Program-made: the position numbers and the translations under genes
Assembly (NCBI GenBank): GCA_025362395.1
Contig: JANYGK010000023.1
Span: 1-52,951, forward strand
DNA from: Bacteroidota bacterium
Lineage (GTDB): Bacteria > Bacteroidota > Bacteroidia > B-17B0 > Aurantibacillaceae
Length of the DNA: 52,951 bases
Reading direction: 5' to 3'
Shown here: positions 34,966-43,716 of the stretch, piece after piece
Layout of the letters: the number at the start of each line of letters is the position of its first letter
How positions within the stretch are numbered: position 1 is the stretch's first letter
The notes under the pieces: generated by a model
What the model was told of the DNA's origin: nothing
What the model saw: the letters and a program-made list of their open reading frames with translations, nothing else
Databases searched by the model: none

Positions 34966-35022
34966 GAGAAAAGAATTAAAGACATAAGATAAATGATCTT
35001 TAATCTTGGATCTTTTATCTTA
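34963..35022. repeat. TTAATCTT-type inverted intergenic repeat after guaB
   Basis: The left arm TAAGAGAAAAGAATTAAAGA (34963-34982) is roughly complementary to the right arm TCTTTAATCTTGGATCTTTT plus ATCTTA (34997-35022). It uses the same words as 4082-4175 and may terminate guaB. Confidence 0.5.
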
Positions 35023-35058
35023 ACTAAATAATGCTTTAAATTAAAATAAGAACAAAAA

Positions 35059-35661
35059 ATGATATTACCAATAGTTGTTTACGGCGATCCGGTGTTAAGG
35101 AAAAAATGTGTTGAGATAGATAAGAACCACGAAAATTTACCGCAGCTGATTAAAAACATGTATGAAACGATGTATGATGCTAACGGCGTAGGCCTTGCTG
35201 CTCCTCAAGTCGGCAAAGCTATCCGTTTATTTGTTGTGGATGCTTCTCCCTTTGCAGAAGTGGGTGAAGAAGACGAAGAACCTGAATTTACGGAAGCAGA
35301 GATGAAAGAGATGGACGGCTTTAAAAAAACATTTATAAACGCGCAAATAGTAGAAGAAACCGGCGAAGAATGGAAGTTTAACGAAGGTTGCCTAAGCATT
35401 CCTAAGATCAGGGAAGACGTTATGCGTAAAGATACCTTAACGATTGAATACGTTGATGAGAACTTTAAAAAACATAAAGACACTTATACAGGTGTTATTG
35501 CAAGGGTTATACAGCACGAGTACGATCATATTGAAGGGATTTTATTTACCGATAAGATTAGTCCGTTTAAGCGAAAATTGATCAGCGGGAAGCTAACGGA
35601 CATTAGTAAAGGCAAATTCAGAGCCGATTATAAAACAAAAGTATTTCAACCTAAAAAGTAA
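35059..35661 (+). CDS. def: Peptide deformylase
   Basis: Def removes the formyl group from the N-terminal methionine of new proteins. The 200-residue protein has all three active-site motifs: GVGLAAPQ (43-50), EGCLSIP (109-115) and QHEYDH (152-157) for iron or zinc and catalysis. It carries an acidic insertion (about 68-85, EVGEEDEEPEFTEAEMKEM) between motifs 1 and 2. This kind of insertion is common in Bacteroidota deformylases. Its stop overlaps the start of the next gene by one base, so they are translationally linked. Confidence 0.96.
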   Translation: MILPIVVYGDPVLRKKCVEIDKNHENLPQLIKNMYETMYDANGVGLAAPQVGKAIRLFVVDASPFAEVGEEDEEPEFTEAEMKEMDGFKKTFINAQIVEETGEEWKFNEGCLSIPKIREDVMRKDTLTIEYVDENFKKHKDTYTGVIARVIQHEYDHIEGILFTDKISPFKRKLISGKLTDISKGKFRADYKTKVFQPKK

Positions 35662-36239
35662 TGTCAATGCTTAAAACGATTATTGGTATAATGGGTTGTA
35701 GTGTGATTTTGTTATCGTGTAATCATACTGAAGAGAAAATTAATTCAACAGGTAAAACAGGTAGTATTGCAACAGCATCTGCCGGTGATTGCGATACATA
35801 TTACGCACAGGCTAAAGCGTCTGACGAAATTTTAATGCGTGCCCAGGTTCTGGATAAAGAGGTTGCGGCTAAAGCCATTAACGATTTTAGCACCTATGCC
35901 TCTCATTGTAAAAACGATTCCTTAGCGCCTGTTTTTTATTTAAAAGCAGGGCAGGTAGCACAAGCCGTGGGCAAGTATACGCAATCACAGGTAATGCTTA
36001 ATAAATGCATTAACGAGTATCCTAGATTTAAAAACAGGGGAGCAGCTTTATTTATTATGGCGCAGCTTTACGATGATCCTAAGATGTTGAATAACGAACA
36101 AGAAGCAAAAAAACTCTATGAACAGATCATCAATGAATGTCCTGAAACAGCTTATGCCAATGATTCCAAAGCAGCTATTCATAACCTCGGTAAAACAGAT
36201 GAAGAGTTGGTTCAGGAATTTATAAAGAAAAATAAATAG
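35661..36239 (+). CDS. TPR lipoprotein
   Basis: The 192-residue product has a lipoprotein signal (ILLSCNHTE, Cys21) and three or four helical TPR-like repeats. Examples are PVFYLKAGQVAQAVGKYTQSQVMLNKCINEYP and AKKLYEQIINECPETAYANDS, a pattern like the BamD/YbgF type. The start ATG overlaps the def stop codon (TAATG), a classic coupled pair. A strong two-way terminator follows. The size and lipid anchor suggest an outer-membrane assembly accessory, but no partner can be named. Confidence 0.8.
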   Translation: MSMLKTIIGIMGCSVILLSCNHTEEKINSTGKTGSIATASAGDCDTYYAQAKASDEILMRAQVLDKEVAAKAINDFSTYASHCKNDSLAPVFYLKAGQVAQAVGKYTQSQVMLNKCINEYPRFKNRGAALFIMAQLYDDPKMLNNEQEAKKLYEQIINECPETAYANDSKAAIHNLGKTDEELVQEFIKKNK

Positions 36240-36263
36240 GTTACTGCCTACATACTAAAAACA

Positions 36264-36296
36264 AAAAAGTCCTTCATTAATCATGAAGGACTTTTT
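36264..36296. terminator. Bidirectional intrinsic terminator
   Basis: AAAAAGTCCTTCAT (36264-36277) pairs perfectly with ATGAAGGACTTTTT (36283-36296) around the loop TAATC. It serves both convergent genes. Confidence 0.92.
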
Positions 36297-36314
36297 AAAT
36301 TATATACTTAATTC

Positions 36315-37088
36315 TTATTCCGCAATCGGTGCTTCGTCAGAAATAATGTTTGGGTCCACCATAATACGGCCGCAGTGTTCGCAAACCAGTATTTTTTTAT
36401 TCATACGGATATCCAATTGTTTTTGCGGCGGTATTTTGTTGAAGCAACCTCCGCAAGCATCACGCTCAACGGGTACAACTGCTAAACCGTTACGGGTGTT
36501 AGCACGTACTCTTCTGTAAGCATTTACCAATCTTTCTTCAATACCTGCTGCAGCTGTAGCAGACGCTTTCACTAAATCTTTTTCCTCTTTTTCAGTTTCA
36601 GCAATGATCTCGTCTAACTCGCTTTTCTTTAATTTCAGATCTTTCTTACGTTCAGAAAATTCATTTTGCGATTTTTCAACGATTTCAGATTTAGATTCGA
36701 TATTAAATTTATTTTCTTTTAAACGTTTTTCAGCCAATTGAATCTCTAAATTCTGAAATTCAATTTCTTTAGTAATGGCATCGTACTCACGGTTGTTACG
36801 TACTTTACCTTGCTGTGCTTCGTATTTTTTAATGTTGGCTTTAAAATCTTTAATAGCCTGAGTTTTTTCAGCTACTTGGTTTTCAAGCTCTTTTAATTCG
36901 TCTGTTAAGTTAGTAACACGTGTTTCAAGGCCCGCTACGCTATCTTCCAAATCCTGAACTTCTAAAGGAAGCTCCCCGCGAATGGTGCGGATACGATCTA
37001 TTTTAGAGTCGATTAATTGTAATTCATACAATGCACGAAGTTTACCTTCTATTGATGCATCAATTTTTTCTTTAATTTTAGCGCACAT
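36315..37088 (-). CDS. Coiled-coil zinc-ribbon protein (COG1579)
   Basis: The 257-residue protein has a long coiled coil (about 15-195, heptads of Leu, Glu and Lys) and a C-terminal C4 zinc ribbon with CGGC and CEHC pairs. This matches the COG1579 family of predicted nucleic-acid- or protein-binding zinc-ribbon proteins, whose role is still uncertain. Its start is three bases after the Nif3-like gene on the same strand, a pairing seen in many Bacteroidota and other phyla. The two probably work in one process. Confidence 0.87.
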   Translation of the reverse strand: MCAKIKEKIDASIEGKLRALYELQLIDSKIDRIRTIRGELPLEVQDLEDSVAGLETRVTNLTDELKELENQVAEKTQAIKDFKANIKKYEAQQGKVRNNREYDAITKEIEFQNLEIQLAEKRLKENKFNIESKSEIVEKSQNEFSERKKDLKLKKSELDEIIAETEKEEKDLVKASATAAAGIEERLVNAYRRVRANTRNGLAVVPVERDACGGCFNKIPPQKQLDIRMNKKILVCEHCGRIMVDPNIISDEAPIAE

Positions 37089-37091
37089 AGT

Positions 37092-38189
37092 TTAAAAATA
37101 GTTTACCGGGTTAGTGTTTATTGCCGTTAAATAGGTTGCAAAAGTAGGAAATTTATTTGATATAATCTCATAAAATATTTCAGGCGTAAATTGCTCTGTT
37201 TCATAGTGTCCAATGTCAGCAATCACAATCCTATTCTCCGCATCAAAAAACTCGTGGTATTTAAAGTCGGAGCTAATATAAATATCTGACCCTGAATTTA
37301 TTGCGTTTCTTAATAAAAAGCTTCCACTGCCTCCGCAAAGCGCTACTTTTTGCACCGGTTTATTCCGTAAGGAAGTGTGTTTTAAGAATTTAACATTAAA
37401 TAGGTTCTTAATCAATGCTAAAAATTCCAGTTCCGGTATCGGATTTTTTAATTCCCCCGTCATTCCGGAACCTATGTTTTGGTGAGAATTTTCCAATTGG
37501 TAAATATCGTAAGCCACTTCTTCGTAAGGATGATTTTGCATTAACGCTCCTAAAATGTTTGACAGGTGAACTCCTTCAAAGATCAACTCTAAACGCATTT
37601 CCTTTTCAACACTTAATTTTCCTCTTTCGCCAATTACGGGATTTGAATTCTGATTTCCTCTAAAACTCCCGGTTCCTTCCAGTATAAAACTACAGCTGTC
37701 GTAATTGCCAATGTTACCGGCTCCCGCGTTGAACAAGCTTGTACGCACTTTTTCTAAATGAGTACCGGGAACAAAAGTGACCAGTTTTTTTAGTAGGGAT
37801 TTTTTCGGTGATAAGATCCGGTGATTGATCAAGCCTAATTTATCGGCTATTTTTTTGTTGACACCAAGTTTTACATTATCTAAATTAGTGTGGCAGGCAT
37901 AAATGGCAATATTATGTTGAATGGCTTTAATAACGGTACGTTCCACGTAATTGGTGCCGTTCAGTTTTTTTAAGCCTCCAAAAACAATAGGATGATGCGC
38001 AATAATTAAATTGCATTTTTTGGCGATGGCTTCATCAACAATTGTTTCAATACAATCTAAACAAAGTATGGCGCCGGTAATTTCCATGTTTTTATTCCCG
38101 GTCAGTAAGCCGCAATTGTCATAAGATTCTTGATAGGCTAGGGGAGCAAACTTTTCAAGCTCTGTAATAATATCATTTAATATAAGCAT
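37092..38189 (-). CDS. Nif3-like dinuclear metal centre protein
   Basis: Nif3/YbgI proteins form hexameric rings with a two-metal site and are often annotated GTP cyclohydrolase 1 type 2, though the physiological reaction is unsettled. This 365-residue form has the central insertion domain typical of the larger YqfO type (about 125-235). Metal ligands are recognisable in AHHPIVFGGLKKLNG (about 63-77), ACHTNLDN (about 98-105) and the C-terminal IADIGHYETEQF (about 326-337). A zinc-ribbon gene follows after three bases. Confidence 0.9.
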   Translation of the reverse strand: MLILNDIITELEKFAPLAYQESYDNCGLLTGNKNMEITGAILCLDCIETIVDEAIAKKCNLIIAHHPIVFGGLKKLNGTNYVERTVIKAIQHNIAIYACHTNLDNVKLGVNKKIADKLGLINHRILSPKKSLLKKLVTFVPGTHLEKVRTSLFNAGAGNIGNYDSCSFILEGTGSFRGNQNSNPVIGERGKLSVEKEMRLELIFEGVHLSNILGALMQNHPYEEVAYDIYQLENSHQNIGSGMTGELKNPIPELEFLALIKNLFNVKFLKHTSLRNKPVQKVALCGGSGSFLLRNAINSGSDIYISSDFKYHEFFDAENRIVIADIGHYETEQFTPEIFYEIISNKFPTFATYLTAINTNPVNYF

Positions 38190-38276
38190 GTTACTAGTTA
38201 AAATTATAATTTTTTTACTTTTTAATTATAAGTTTTAAATTTACAACATATACCGGTTCATTAAACATTTCTCTCA

Positions 38277-39047
38277 ATGCAAATTAGTATACTCAGTGTT
38301 GTTGTCATTCTTATTATCCTTTATTTTAAATTTGGCGACCGCTTAAAAAAGAAATATAAGTTTGACTTTAAACCCGAATACAAGATTATTCTGCAAGAAA
38401 AAGTAGCGTTTTACGCAGCCTTATCAAATGAAGAAAAAATAAGGTTTGAATATGAGATGACCGATTTTTTAAAGCGCACGCGTATCACAGGCATTGATAT
38501 AGCTATTGATGATGCCGATAAATTATTGGTAGCCGCAAGCGCGGTTATTCCTGTGTTTGCCTTTCACGACTGGCATTACAGCTCTATTACCGAAGTACTA
38601 ATATACCCTGACAACTTTAATGAAAGTTTTGAAACAGCAGGTCCTGAACGTCAAATACTTGGTATGGTTGGCACAGGCGCCATGCATGGTACAATGATCC
38701 TTTCAAAACAAGCATTACATCATGGTTTTATGAACGAAACCGATAAGCATAATACTGCCATACATGAGTTTGTGCATTTATTGGATAAGTCGGATGGCGC
38801 CATTGACGGCATTCCGGAGAACTTATTAGGAAAACATTACGTCATGCCATGGGTAAATTTAATGGCAGATGAAATTAAAAAGATCAAAGCGCATAAGTCG
38901 GATATTAACCCTTACGGTGCTACTAATAATGCGGAATTTTTTGCGGTGGTAAGCGAATATTTTTTTGAACAGCCGGATATATTACATAAAAAACATCCTG
39001 AATTATACGAGATGCTTGAACGGATCTTTAAACGGAAAAGCACCTAA
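38277..39047 (+). CDS. mtfA: MtfA-family zinc peptidase
   Basis: MtfA is a zinc aminopeptidase-like protein; in E. coli it binds and inactivates the glucose-repressor Mlc, a partner not seen here. The 256-residue protein has one N-terminal membrane helix (about 3-18). The zinc site HEFVHLLD (H163, E164, H167) is complemented by the third ligand in NAEFFAVVSEYFFE. The conserved WHYSSITEVLIYP block precedes it. The membrane helix is unlike E. coli MtfA and would hold the enzyme at the membrane. Confidence 0.88.
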   Translation: MQISILSVVVILIILYFKFGDRLKKKYKFDFKPEYKIILQEKVAFYAALSNEEKIRFEYEMTDFLKRTRITGIDIAIDDADKLLVAASAVIPVFAFHDWHYSSITEVLIYPDNFNESFETAGPERQILGMVGTGAMHGTMILSKQALHHGFMNETDKHNTAIHEFVHLLDKSDGAIDGIPENLLGKHYVMPWVNLMADEIKKIKAHKSDINPYGATNNAEFFAVVSEYFFEQPDILHKKHPELYEMLERIFKRKST

Positions 39048-39094
39048 AAACTTAAAACGGGGGGATGTTATTACGTTCTCAAAATAGATTTAAC

Positions 39095-39102
39095 TAACTT
39101 TG
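39095..39102 (+). promoter_or_regulatory. Candidate -7 promoter box for the LytS/LytTR pair
   Basis: TAACTTTG is an exact TAnnTTTG match, 23 bases before the kinase ATG. Confidence 0.55.
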
Positions 39103-39117
39103 TTTTAAATTTTATAG

Positions 39118-39888
39118 ATGAAGTACCTTCTTTTGCAAATACTTATTTCTAATACATTTCTTATATGTTCAGCAATTGTATTGCCGGTATGTGTCATACT
39201 TTATTTAGTATTTCGCTTGCTGAAGGAGCGAAGGCAAAGAATAGGTCATGAGGAAAGATATAAAGAACTGGAACTTAAAATGCAATCAATGGAAGTGGAA
39301 AATTTTAAGCATAAGCTCAATCCGCATTTATTTAAAAATACATTAAACTCTATTCAATCGCACGCTTACCAAACCTATTACGCTTTAGATAAACTATCGA
39401 ACGTGCTGGATTTTATTTTATATGAAAGCGACAGTAAATACGTTTCCATAAAAGAAGAAGTTGATTTTGCTTTAAGCCTTATCGAAATAAACCGATTAAA
39501 AGTGAGTCCGCTGTTTGATTTGAGAGTAAAGAATAAAATTAATTTAAATCATCCCTTATATAATGAACGATTAATGGCGCCCCTCATTACGATTGATATG
39601 ATCGAAAATGCCTTTAAGCATGCCGATCTGCAAAGCTCGGATGCATTTATTTCTATTATATTTGAATTGGACAGCGATGATTTTAAATTAACGGTTTCAA
39701 ATAAAATCAGTGTTAAAACACCGATCAAAAAAGATAAAAGCGGTTTCGGGAAAGAGAGTTTTAAAAAACGTTTAGCAGCTACTTATCAGGACAATTATAA
39801 GTTCGACCGGTTTATTGAAGAAGATGTTTACATAACCCATTTAAAAATTAATATCCTTGAACACAAAACTCAGATGTTTACTGCTTGA
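39118..39888 (+). CDS. LytS/YehU-type sensor histidine kinase, minimal form
   Basis: This 256-residue kinase has one membrane helix at the N-terminus (about 10-33), a short coiled linker, then a His_kinase domain and HATPase. The phosphohistidine box reads HKLNPHLFKNTLNSI (H70), where the usual form is QxNPHFLFNxLN. The N box IDMIENAFKHAD (about 160-171) and the glycine box SGFGKESFKKRL are present. There is almost no extracytoplasmic part, so it probably senses something in or near the membrane. Its end overlaps the response-regulator gene by 32 bases, so the pair is translationally coupled. Confidence 0.88.
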   Translation: MKYLLLQILISNTFLICSAIVLPVCVILYLVFRLLKERRQRIGHEERYKELELKMQSMEVENFKHKLNPHLFKNTLNSIQSHAYQTYYALDKLSNVLDFILYESDSKYVSIKEEVDFALSLIEINRLKVSPLFDLRVKNKINLNHPLYNERLMAPLITIDMIENAFKHADLQSSDAFISIIFELDSDDFKLTVSNKISVKTPIKKDKSGFGKESFKKRLAATYQDNYKFDRFIEEDVYITHLKINILEHKTQMFTA

Positions 39889-40570
39889 TGATGAATTGCC
39901 CGGCCTAACATATCTGAAAATGTTATGTGAGCAAATACCGGAAGTAGAGGTGGTAAAAGTATTTAACGATCCTTTACTTCTTTTAAAAGAAGCGCCAAAT
40001 TTAGAGTTCGACCTGTGTGTTTTAGATATTGAGATGCCACAAATGAATGGGTTAGACGTTGCAAAAGCGTTAAAAGGGAAGCCTGTTATTTTTACAACCG
40101 CTTATAAAGAATACGCAGCCGAATCGTACGACCTTGAAGCTATTGACTACATCCGTAAGCCAATACAGAAAGAACGTCTCGAAAAGGCTATACAGAAGGC
40201 TTGTGAGGTTTTACTAAAACCAACCGAAGCAAAGCAATTTGCTCAATTCAATACCAATAAAGGAAAAACCTTGCTCTTTTTTAAAGATATTTTTTTAATT
40301 ACTATAGCAGCAAATGATAAGCGTGACAAATTAGTATATCTTGAAAACCAAGACCGGTTTATTTTAAAAAACACGTCTTTCGATCAGCTGCTGCGCTTGT
40401 TGCCTGCCAACAACTTTTGCAGGGTAAGTAAAAAAGAAGTGATAGCCTTAAGAGCGGTAAAGTTCTTTATTCATAATGAAATTACCACACATGTTATGGA
40501 TGGGAAAGGAATAAATCTTAACATAAATTTGAGTGAAATTTACCGGAAAGATTTTTTGGGTAAGATCTGA
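39857..40570 (+). CDS. LytTR-family response regulator
   Basis: The 237-residue regulator has a receiver domain (DD at 11-12, phospho-acceptor D57 in LCVLDIEMPQMNG, lysine in YIRKPIQ) and a C-terminal LytTR DNA-binding domain (about 138-237). No ATG precedes the conserved receiver start, so the TTG at 39857 is the start; it overlaps the kinase gene by 32 bases. LytTR regulators bind paired 9-base direct repeats. The CPA2 antiporter gene lies 131 bases downstream and is a candidate target. MtfA upstream is another possibility. Confidence 0.9.
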   Translation: MNTKLRCLLLDDELPGLTYLKMLCEQIPEVEVVKVFNDPLLLLKEAPNLEFDLCVLDIEMPQMNGLDVAKALKGKPVIFTTAYKEYAAESYDLEAIDYIRKPIQKERLEKAIQKACEVLLKPTEAKQFAQFNTNKGKTLLFFKDIFLITIAANDKRDKLVYLENQDRFILKNTSFDQLLRLLPANNFCRVSKKEVIALRAVKFFIHNEITTHVMDGKGINLNINLSEIYRKDFLGKI

Positions 40571-40669
40571 TAAACACTTTTCTTGAAACGTTCATTACAT
40601 AAGTTTCCCGACTTGTTACATTTCTCTTTATATGCTTGCTTTATAAGACATATAACCAATATTTGATAG

Positions 40670-40677
40670 TAAATTTG
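40670..40677 (+). promoter_or_regulatory. Candidate -7 promoter box for the CPA2 antiporter
   Basis: TAAATTTG is an exact TAnnTTTG match, 32 bases before the ATG at 40702. Confidence 0.55.
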
Positions 40678-40701
40678 TAAAATTAATTTACAGCAACGCT
40701 T

Positions 40702-42975
40702 ATGAAAAACATTAAAAATATTTTATTCTACATTCTTACCATTGGCGGCCTTTCAGTTATTATGTATTTAATTGTACTTAAAGGAGAAGTGTTAGAAATA
40801 GGAAAGGTAATTCCCGGTGCAGAAAAAATAACCTCTCAATGGCAGCAGTTTAAGGACACTTATTTTCATAATATTACGCATCCTTTGGCAATCCTGCTTC
40901 TCCAGATCCTTACCATTATTTTAACGGCAAGGGTATTTGGTTTTTTATGTAAAAAGATAGGGCAACCTTCCGTAATCGGCGAAATTATTGCGGGTATCAT
41001 ACTAGGTCCTTCTTTTATGGGAATGTACTTTCCCGAATTTTCAGGCTTTTTATTTCCTAAACAATCGCTGGGTAATTTACAGTTCCTGAGCCAAATAGGC
41101 TTAATCCTTTTTATGTTCGTTGTAGGGATGGAGCTCGATCTGAAAGTATTAAAAACAAAAGCGCATGAAGCCATTGTGATCAGTCATGCCAGTATCATTT
41201 TTCCTTTTGCACTAGGGGTTGGTCTTGCTTATTTTGTGTATCAAAGCTTTGCACCTGAAGGCATTAAATTTTTACCCTTTGCTTTATTCATCGGTATTTC
41301 CATGAGTATTACGGCTTTTCCGGTATTGGCAAGGATTGTACAGGAACGGGGTTTATCAAAAACTAAACTTGGAGCGCTGGCAATTACCTGCGCGGCAGCT
41401 GATGATATTACCGCATGGTGTATGTTAGCCGCTGTAATAGCTATTGTAAAAGCAGGTTCTTTTGTAAGCTCTATCTATACTATTTTAATGGCCTTGGGTT
41501 ACGTATTTTTAATGATAAAATTTGTACAACCTTTTTTAAAGCGAATGGGCGACATTTATTCTAATAAAGAAGGATTAAGCAAACCTGTGGTAGCCGTGTT
41601 TTTTATTATACTGGTAGCCTCTTCTTATACTAGCGAAATAATTGGTATTCACGCATTGTTCGGGGCTTTTATGGCAGGTGTTATTATGCCGGCAAACACA
41701 AATTTCAGAAGCATTTTTATAGAAAAGATAGAAGACGTTTCTATGCTGCTATTGTTGCCTTTGTTTTTTGTGTTCACCGGTTTAAGAACACAAATAGGTT
41801 TATTGAATGAACCGCATTTATGGCAAATGTGCGGCATCATCATATTAGTGGCTGTTACCGGTAAATTTATTGGTAGTGCCTTGGCCGCAAAATTTATAGG
41901 TCAGAATTGGCGAGACAGTTTAATTATTGGCGCGTTAATGAATACACGCGGTTTAATGGAATTAGTAGTATTGAACATTGGTTATGATTTAGGTGTGCTT
42001 ACACCTGAAGTGTTTGCCATGATGGTAATTATGGCCTTGGTTACCACATTTATGACAGGACCCGCCCTAGATCTGATTAATAAATTTTTACCGGAAAATA
42101 AACAACACATTGTTCCTGAAATGATTGAAAAATCAGGCAAATACAATATATTAGTTTCTTTCGGCAGCCCGTTAAGAGGGAAAATATTAATTCGTTTGGC
42201 AAACAGCTTTATAAAAAAAGCACCTAATAATGCTAATGTTACGGCTTTGCATTTATCGCCAAGCAGCGATATTAACCAATTTAATGTTGAGGAATATGAG
42301 CGCGACAGTTTTAAACCTATTAAAAAAGAAGCACAATACCTGAACATGCATGTTGAAAATTTATTTAAATCCACACAGGATATTGATAAAGAGATCAGTG
42401 AAACGGCCAATGCCGGTAACTTTGATTTGTTATTGGTGGGAATAGGACGTTCGGTGTATGAAGGAACTTTGCTCGGAAAAATTTTAGGCTTTACATCCAA
42501 TATTATTAATCCTGAAAAGTTATATGATAAAATTACAGGTAAAGAAAAATTGTTTGAAAACACAGTGTTTGATGAGCGTACAAAGCAAATTATTAAATCG
42601 GCTAAAGTGCCTGTGGGTATTTTGTTGGATAAAGGTTTAGAAAAAATTGAAACTGTTTTTATACCCATTTTTTCAATCAGTGACAGCTTCCTGTTTGTAT
42701 ACGCGCAAAAATTAATTCATAACAGCGATGTAAGAGTGATGATATTGGATGCCGCGGGAGTTATAAAACAAAATCCTGAATTAAAAGAAACCATCCGTTC
42801 TATTGAGCAAATAGCGCCTAATCATATAGCCTTATACAACGAACGCAAAATAGAAAAAGAGTTTTTAGATCAACAGGACCTTATGCTGATCAGTATTGAC
42901 AGTTGGAAAAAAGCGGTGGAAACACAAAGTGTATGGTTATCTAATACGCCTTCTGTATTGATCATTAAGCCTTAA
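40702..42975 (+). CDS. CPA2-family cation/proton antiporter with C-terminal stress-like domain
   Basis: The 757-residue protein has an N-terminal helix plus linker (about 1-60), a CPA2 exchanger domain of about 12 helices (about 60-455) and a soluble C-terminal region of about 280 residues resembling tandem universal-stress-protein folds. The exchanger shows GQPSVIGEIIAGIILGPS, the ion-binding pair in AADDITAWC (about 234-242) and GALMNTRGLMELVVLNIG. The substrate, K+ or Na+, cannot be told. The LytS/LytTR pair lies immediately upstream. The stop is 9 bases from the convergent queE stop, with a TCCTTAAGGA palindrome across the queE end. Confidence 0.9.
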   Translation: MKNIKNILFYILTIGGLSVIMYLIVLKGEVLEIGKVIPGAEKITSQWQQFKDTYFHNITHPLAILLLQILTIILTARVFGFLCKKIGQPSVIGEIIAGIILGPSFMGMYFPEFSGFLFPKQSLGNLQFLSQIGLILFMFVVGMELDLKVLKTKAHEAIVISHASIIFPFALGVGLAYFVYQSFAPEGIKFLPFALFIGISMSITAFPVLARIVQERGLSKTKLGALAITCAAADDITAWCMLAAVIAIVKAGSFVSSIYTILMALGYVFLMIKFVQPFLKRMGDIYSNKEGLSKPVVAVFFIILVASSYTSEIIGIHALFGAFMAGVIMPANTNFRSIFIEKIEDVSMLLLLPLFFVFTGLRTQIGLLNEPHLWQMCGIIILVAVTGKFIGSALAAKFIGQNWRDSLIIGALMNTRGLMELVVLNIGYDLGVLTPEVFAMMVIMALVTTFMTGPALDLINKFLPENKQHIVPEMIEKSGKYNILVSFGSPLRGKILIRLANSFIKKAPNNANVTALHLSPSSDINQFNVEEYERDSFKPIKKEAQYLNMHVENLFKSTQDIDKEISETANAGNFDLLLVGIGRSVYEGTLLGKILGFTSNIINPEKLYDKITGKEKLFENTVFDERTKQIIKSAKVPVGILLDKGLEKIETVFIPIFSISDSFLFVYAQKLIHNSDVRVMILDAAGVIKQNPELKETIRSIEQIAPNHIALYNERKIEKEFLDQQDLMLISIDSWKKAVETQSVWLSNTPSVLIIKP

Positions 42976-42984
42976 TTAAAGTCC

Positions 42985-43638
42985 TTAAGGAATGTTCATG
43001 TATTTATGGGTCTGTAATGACACCATCCAGCGCGGATTTTCTTTAATGTATTCTACAATTAAAGGCATAATGTCATTGCGCTTGCTCCATTCCGGTTGCA
43101 AATATAAATAACAGTTTCCGGAAACTTTTTCAGCCTGTTCTTCGGCCCAGCTAAAATCATGTTTGTTAAACACAATTACTTTTAACTCATGCGCCGCTTT
43201 ATAAATTTCTTCTTTAGGCAGCATAGTTTTTTTAGGTGACAGGCAAATCCAATCCCAATAACCGCTTAAAGGATACGCGCCCGACGTTTCAATAAAGGTT
43301 TGGATGCCGTGTTGCTTAAAAAGTGAGGTTAAATAATCTAAATTATAAATAAGCGGTTCACCGCCTGTTACTACAATAGCGGGTGTATTACTTTCTAATA
43401 CAGTTTTAATAATAGTATCAACCGATGTTAAAGGATGTATTTTGGCATTCCAGCTTTCTTTTACATCGCACCAATGGCAGCCTACATCGCAACCGCCAAT
43501 TCGTATAAAGTAAGCCGCTTTACCTGTGTTGTAACCTTCGCCCTGTATGGTGTAAAACTCTTCCATTAAAGGAAGCAGCTTGCCTTCATCCAGTAAAGTT
43601 TGTTGTGAGCTGTTTAATCCGCTAAGTTTGTAGTTCAT
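42985..43638 (-). CDS. queE: 7-carboxy-7-deazaguanine synthase
   Basis: QueE is a radical SAM enzyme that turns 6-carboxytetrahydropterin, the product of QueD, into 7-carboxy-7-deazaguanine on the way to preQ0 and queuosine. The 217-residue protein shows PLMEEFYTIQGEGYNTGKAAYFIR, then the iron-sulfur cluster motif CDVGCHWC (C50, C54, C57), and VTGGEPLIYNL for S-adenosylmethionine. It is transcribed alone towards the antiporter gene. queD lies 15 kb away at 27.5 kb. Confidence 0.95.
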   Translation of the reverse strand: MNYKLSGLNSSQQTLLDEGKLLPLMEEFYTIQGEGYNTGKAAYFIRIGGCDVGCHWCDVKESWNAKIHPLTSVDTIIKTVLESNTPAIVVTGGEPLIYNLDYLTSLFKQHGIQTFIETSGAYPLSGYWDWICLSPKKTMLPKEEIYKAAHELKVIVFNKHDFSWAEEQAEKVSGNCYLYLQPEWSKRNDIMPLIVEYIKENPRWMVSLQTHKYMNIP

Positions 43639-43650
43639 TTAGTAATGATG

Positions 43651-43715
43651 AGTGATTGGTGTTTAGTGAATAGCTTTTAAGGTTCAATTTTATAATCACA
43701 CGGCCACCGATCACT
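43651..43715. repeat. AGTGATTGGTG inverted intergenic repeat
   Basis: AGTGATTGGTG (43651-43661) is complementary, with one mismatch, to CACCGATCACT (43705-43715). It lies between queE and the nucleotide-sugar dehydrogenase gene and could terminate the latter. Confidence 0.45.
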
Positions 43716-43716
43716 T

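Noticed and set aside
41982-42668. Long minus-strand open frame (228 residues) inside the antiporter gene
   Set aside because: The antiporter frame is unambiguous, and the antisense product is rich in Ser, Ile and Leu without any recognisable domain.
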